From Ectobius pallidus (Eukaryota; Arthropoda; Insecta; Blattodea; Ectobiidae): a stretch of 64,000 nucleotides of DNA. Each line of letters opens with the position of its first letter. Within the stretch, counting starts at the first letter, position 1. The DNA lies in assembly GCA_964059195.1 (NCBI GenBank), contig CAXKWD010000009.1, positions 44,859,160-44,923,159 on the forward strand, in the 5' to 3' direction. Positions 58,692 through 64,000 of the stretch are shown piece after piece. The notes below the pieces were generated by a model. It had not been told where the DNA came from. It made no database searches and saw nothing but the letters and a program-made list of their open reading frames with translations. Both the position numbers and the translations under genes were made by a program.

Positions 58692-61389
58692 AAAAAGAAT
58701 GGTGCATATACAGGGCGACCAGATGACACTTTCAAGAAGATGGACAGATGACATAAAAATGTAGGACATTGAAGAAAAATACATGACACTTACAAAAAAT
58801 ACAGGTAAGCCTACTGTATATTAATTTTTTACATTTAATTCAAAACTTTGACATAACATAGCATGATGCGTCCTCAATAACAATGCTGTTAGCCTTGACA
58901 AACACACTATTCATGAAAATGTAGAGAAGACGAAGGTATTGTTTCAAATTGGAGTTCACTAGAAAAAATAACTGCACATTAACATTTATTGATCACTGTA
59001 AAATATAAATAAAATAATAAATGCTATTTAGGCATGGCTTACAGGTATTTTTCTAATGAATTAATTTGCTTTAAAATATTTTCCAGGCATAAAATGTTTT
59101 TATGAAAATCAGAGCAAGACAGATGTTTAAAATTGTATTTTACTAGGAGCAAAACTTTTACTAACTTTATATTTAGCTGATTTCTTTCATTGTCCATTTG
59201 GCTGAAATTAAGGAGAAAACCCTTTCAGTTCTAATGGTGGTTGCTACCCACCCCCTCTTTTGTAACTGATTTCGTAATTTCTAGACCGTTCCGTGGTTTT
59301 TTCATGTGCAATCACAGAACTCGATACCGAGCTTTCCTGAGAGATATTTTCATTCACTGAAGTCAGTGAGTGTGTGTCTTTGATTCAGTAATGTCATCCT
59401 AAAAGTCTCTTCTAAGTTCAGCTGTGGGGCTTGAATTCAGTGAGTGTTTCTAGTCATGGTATTCTACTTAATTTTCGTTGTGATTTGAGTATGAAAATCA
59501 AGATAGTATTTCGGTCGCTTAGAATTATGCCAGGTTTTTCTAGTGATTTTGAAATGTTATGCTTTTGCTTATTTAATCTAGATCACGTATTTCAGTATGT
59601 AATTTCTTGATTCTAGTTTGCCATGCCTCACACTTTTGATATTTGTAGAAATACTTATAGTCTGACTTTGAACATGAATCACGGTTACACAGTTGGTAAT
59701 GTGTTAATGCGGTCAATTTACTTGACATCCAGATTGCTTCATTAGTAATTTCACCTTAACAAGACTGTTCAAAGACACTAAAATCTTGTGACAACATTAC
59801 GCTAGGCAGTTTCCATCTGTTTTATTTTATTTATGACTGAGTATATTCCTAGAAATTCTGTATTTATAGCAAACATTCCTTGCTACATTTCTATTTATTT
59901 GACTTGTAACTTGGAAAGGATTTTACGTGTGTCAAGGTTCACTATTTACTCAGGTCAATGTATTGTACGCAGCTCGGGAGTCATTCAAACAGTTCCCGGT
60001 CTTCTTTATTCTAAATTTACACTTACTTTCCGTGTTCGATTATGCTCTGCATTTAATACTAATTGTGCTCAATACGGTGCTTCATTCTTATGCTATTTTG
60101 CAGTTAATATTTCCTTCTCATGTATAAGTTACTCCATTGTATTCGTAACCTCATATAGTTATTTATCATAAGTTATTCGGTATTATTTTCTGGAATGTAT
60201 TTAAAGTCAATGAACCGCATTAAGTTATATTCTCGTGCTATATACATATATACACACATATTCCGTTGTTTGCGGATTTATTCACTTTTGCAATGAGCTT
60301 TTGAGATTTGAAGTGAATTAATTCTATACTAGTCTGTTCTTTGTAACTATTCAGATAATTGTTTTGAAAACCTAAATTATTCTCCGGTTCTATATAAATA
60401 TTGTTCTGCTAGTAGATTCCCTGTCACACTCTATTCTGGCTATTCTTTTGAAGATTTTGTCCAAGTTGATTTATCTTCTTGTTAGGATATTATTCTGATC
60501 TTCTCCAACTTTATATCTGCATGGAAACTGTATAGCGTCATAACTTGTCATTGTTATTCGACAATTAAAAAATATTATAATTACCATATTTTCTTAGTCT
60601 TAAATGTAATATATTATGGTATTTCTTAATGATCAATGCTCTTTGGATTTATGTCATTTTATTGAAAATTATATTTGTACATTGATGGAGATATTTATAA
60701 TATATGCACATGTTAAAGATTTTGACCATTATTCATAACTCTGTTTGATTATGATATTCTTTGTACGTATCTCCTCCGTTCCTGCAACTATAGAAATTTC
60801 GATCTGACTACCTCTTTGAGTGGTCAGCATGCCTCCCATCCTACTGAGCATCCTATTATTTAGTTTTCACGCGTTGAAGTACTTACCTGTGAATAAGGAG
60901 AAGTTAGTACTTAGCCATTTTACGTGAGAAACGTATCCTAGTTATAACTATTCTTTTCTATCTAGTATTTCCTCGTAATATTAAAATGAGTCATTTTAAA
61001 ACTGTTGCAATCTAAAGACGTTACTAAAACAGAACCTGTTACAATGGTAGCAAGCCATTTCTATTTTTGCAAAGATGGAGGAGGGATGCTCACCTGTTCG
61101 CATCATAGGTCATTGTGCCCGTATTAGTCAGCGTGTTCTTCTCTATATTCTCCAATAGTAAGCACTTAGAATTTCGCTGTATGTTTGGCTTAAGCTTTGT
61201 ATATTGTGCTGTTGGACCGCATTGCCTTGATACATATTCTGTTAATTATAATTTTATAAGTCTCGTTTTCAAGTTCAGTCATATTTTTGAGGCACTTAGA
61301 TGTTTAGTGATAATAGAGTTTCTGCTTATTCAGATTATATTTCTTGATTTGATCTTCCAGTTCCGTCAGTAAAAAAGTATTTTTTCAGT
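58692..61389. other. No gene recognised downstream of the receptor
   Basis: AT-rich, with T-rich plus strand from about 59270. Near 58725 CAGGGCGACCAGATGACAC looks like a transposon end but no partner was found. Frames of 66-112 codons (59833-60171 and others) lack motifs and overlap each other. Confidence 0.45.
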
Positions 61390-62500
61390 TCTCGTTCTAG
61401 TCTCTGAGGGTGGTATGGGACACCTCTAGTTGGCTTGTGTTTTGGTAATGCTGTTTCTCAGAATAATCATTCTTCTCATGGTCTGGTCTTATATGGTATT
61501 TCATGATATATGCCAGGAGGGCTTTTGAGCATTTTCCTTTCGCTCATAGCCAATTTGCGCAGCCAATGCGGTAATATTCACCGCGCTGCTTGTCATAGTA
61601 AATGATTTGTTCTCTTTCGGCTTTGGTGGAACAATTTTTAGGGTTTTAAGTATTTCCCTGCAGCAGTAATTTTGTGATATTGAGTTGCGATAGCCCGGGA
61701 TCGCACTGTTAGATTAGTAAGTCTTATGTAAGTTAGGTGCCCGCATTTGCAGTCCTAGTTGTCTCTTGATTTCTGATTGAAATTTCCAGTTTTCCTTCTC
61801 AACCGTGTTGGTGGTATGGGACACTTGTGGGTTGAGAGGTTTTTTGTTTTCAAAATTTGGTATGGGCGGTATGGCACGTCCTTGCTTTGTGTACTGTTTC
61901 TCCTTTTAGCTTCCTTTTGGGCGGTATGGGACGCCCTGGGTTGTGCTGATTTCAGTGTAGTAATTCATTTGATGGAGTGTGTTACCCTCCAGTGTATTGT
62001 GGGCCCGGCATTTGTTTTTTGAGAAAGTTTTTGGTGTTCAACTTCTTGACCAGACCAGTTTATTGGATTGCTGAGTCGTCCTTAAACGTATAGAAGTTAT
62101 TTCTGGTTCATTTTTAATCTATCTTCTACATCTATGTTCATTGCAGAATTGCCCCTAGCATTCGTTCAGTTTTGGTCGATAAATTTTTGTCAAGTTAAGT
62201 AAGTTTTGTGTGAGTTTGGGTGCCCTGTTCTCTTTTCAGGCTGCCGTCCGTGGTGTACTGGTGACTGATGCCTGGTTGTTTGCCGGGTTGCATTTATTAC
62301 TTAGATTGCAAAATGGCCCGGCCCTTTTTCTAAATTGTAAATTTCCTTTGGCTTAGAATAAGCCTAGGAGGTCAACATAGTCGGCGACATAGGTAGATAC
62401 TGGAATACGTCTACAGTGCTGTAACCTTTGACGTAGGATACGTCTAGGATGCCTGGGATGTAGGTGGACACCGGAAACGTCTGCTCACTTATTATTTTGG
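61390..62500. repeat. Imperfect long-period repeats with a GGTATGGGAC motif
   Basis: GGTGGTATGGGACAC occurs at 61409-61423 and 61810-61824, with variants at 61864 and 61919. Each of the first two follows a CTAGTxGTCTCTxxG-like stretch. A second pair, AAGTxTTxTGTxAGTTxGGTGCCC, lies near 61720 and 62200, and a third, TAGGTxGAxAC-GGAA-ACGTCT, near 62392 and 62468. The spacing and order suggest degraded tandem units of ~400-480 bp. Confidence 0.45.
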
Positions 62501-64000
62501 GTATATTTCTTTCAGGGTCAACCAATTATCACCTGCCCGTCTCTGTGACTGACGTCTTTGATGAAGGAAGTGCCTGCACCTTGCACATTAACTTGTTCTT
62601 TGTTTCAGTCCGTTCGCGAGTATTCAGTATAGGTCCGAGGTAATCCGAGGTACGATGCCAGGCTTTCTATATGAAATTGTTTATTAATCCTTCTTTTCAG
62701 ATTCTGCTATTCTTACTTTCTGGGGCAGTCTATCGCCAGTTATTCAGGTATTACAGGTATTTTAGTGTCTTGAATTTTGTCGTGTTTTTACTTATTTGTA
62801 AACCTTGCTTGTTTTCTATCAAATGTGTGAGTTGCCCCGCTGGTTTTTCCGCTTCATGTAAAAATATTGTCAGTAAAAGTTCTTCAGTTAGTCCTATTTT
62901 AATGATGATGAAGTTTTTTTATGTGTATATTTGTTTTTACCATGACCAGTTTCACTCACCGAGCCCCAGCTGTTTGGTTCCATTCTGGAGAATTAATATT
63001 TTATCTTGGATACACACACTCACTCATTGTTTGGAACTGCCTAACCCCTTTGTGTTATATAAAAAGAATGATTGCTTATTACAAAAAAAAAAGGAAATTG
63101 AAAAATGTAATCTAGTTTGTTAAAAAAAGGGTCAAATGTATAGGCCTATTAAAAAAAAAAGGAGATTGACTGTGAAACTAAACTTTAAAGAAAAGGAATA
63201 ATATAATGGATAGATGTGTACTACCATTTGCTTAAAAGATAAGGGTGAAGTGAAGATAATTGAGAAAAAATAAAAAGAACTTTAAATATGTAAAGTGACT
63301 ATTGTCTAATGGGCTAGTATTTAGTTAAATTTAAAATTATTGGAAAAAAAGGAAGGCATTAAGTATGTAAGATGAGTTGGGTAAAAAAAACCCATCTATA
63401 TGGTTAAATTTAAATAATATTACTATAAGAAAGGAGATTGAGAAACTTAGTGATTACAAAGCAGAAAAGAAAGGGACAGAGATAAAATAAAGAAAAAGGA
63501 GACTATTGAAAACAATAAAGAAGTGTGTATGTCCAAGTGAGGATTATGTGAAATAAATTTATATGCTCAACTATGTATACGGAACTAATATTTACCTTTA
63601 TATAATGGGAAGTGCACCTCACACTAAACTCCCCATTTTTCAAGAATAGAGACTGTGCTGGTCTGCATTATGTTGCAGTGATATGATGTATTGTTTGGAG
63701 GCTGATGTTCTTTGTATTGGACATGTGCACGTCATGTCCGATGCATGTGTTTGTGGGACCGCATCACTGGGTGGATCCCCCAGATGTGTTTTGCCAGACA
63801 TTTCCTTGTGTGGCCGGATCGGACTCCTGTGCTTCACCACTCTTCTTCTCTGGTGATCTTTGGTCTCCAGGCATTCTTCTGCACCTATCACCTATCTCAA
63901 GACATCTTGTCACTGACCATCTGTGTTCTCAGTTAGCATGGAAGTATTGATATGTGTATATGCTGAGTGCATGATAGAAACTTAGACATAGTCATGTTGA
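62501..64000. other. No gene recognised; purine-rich tract
   Basis: From about 63120 to 63560 the plus strand is dominated by A and G, with AAAGGAGATTGA repeated at 63160 and 63431. The remaining frames (62671-63123, 63640-63950) overlap on both strands and carry no motif. Confidence 0.45.

Noticed and set aside
59833..60171. 112-codon frame downstream of the receptor
   Set aside because: Cys- and Ser-rich but without domain, overlapping another frame of similar length, no splice or polyA context.

Overview
The window is eukaryotic, AT-rich and intron-bearing, and it is packed with insect-type transposable elements: hAT, mariner, Helitron, Penelope, copia, several non-LTR clades and tRNA-derived SINEs. 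It also holds a single-exon divergent ionotropic receptor. That combination, with the frequent 'aggcctac' word in non-coding DNA, suggests a large polyneopteran insect genome such as a cockroach or termite. The organism is an inference; nothing here fixes a species.

Two host genes can be supported. The first is the 3' part of a Ser/Thr protein kinase gene on the + strand, spread over 38 kb and mostly made of exons too short to show as long reading frames. Nine exons (2013-2071, 5324-5453, 5536-5693, 15093-15247, 18514-19076, 29127-29231, 29316-29371, 35380-35468, 40204-40302) join in phase into 470 codons plus a stop, running from the catalytic loop through the end of the kinase domain, a UBA-like segment and a Ser/Thr-rich tail. 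One intron (5454-5535) appears to be GC-AG. The activation segment resembles LKB1-type targets, so an AMPK-related kinase is likely and a HUNK-like one possible. The 5' exons lie outside the window. The second gene is an intact 657-codon ionotropic receptor at 56718-58691 (+), probably a chemoreceptor.

The kinase introns and the space between the genes are layers of mobile DNA. 1-2 kb: two LINE remnants, a near-perfect palindromic MITE and a tRNA-like repeat. 3.8-5.1 kb: hAT transposase remnant. 6.1-8.9 kb: LINE remnant split by a mariner-like element with 90-bp terminal inverted repeats (TIRs). 9.9-10.3 kb: intact SINE. 11.2-14.3 kb: unclassified DNA transposon with 28-bp TIRs and subterminal repeats. 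16.8-17.5 kb: A-rich tandem array. 19.7-24.1 kb: degraded copia element with a 3' LTR, interrupted by a rearranged LINE. 25.2-27.2 kb: non-autonomous hAT. 30 kb: LINE. 32.5-34.9 kb: two neighbouring TIR elements with internal 140-bp repeats. 35.5-36.4 kb: LINE. 36.6-39.2 kb: foldback-like element whose arms are ~175-bp tandem repeats around a coding remnant. 40.5-42.8 kb: one hAT nested in another. 45.7-48.7 kb: two further DNA transposon remnants. 49.8-52.7 kb: Helitron containing a Penelope-like element with inverted terminal copies. 53.5-56.5 kb: hAT with two nested hAT-like MITEs. The last 5 kb, after the receptor, holds no gene I can recognise.

The two genes share no evident pathway. The main interest is the nested element structure, several element types that fit no familiar description, and the kinase gene that can only be seen by splicing.
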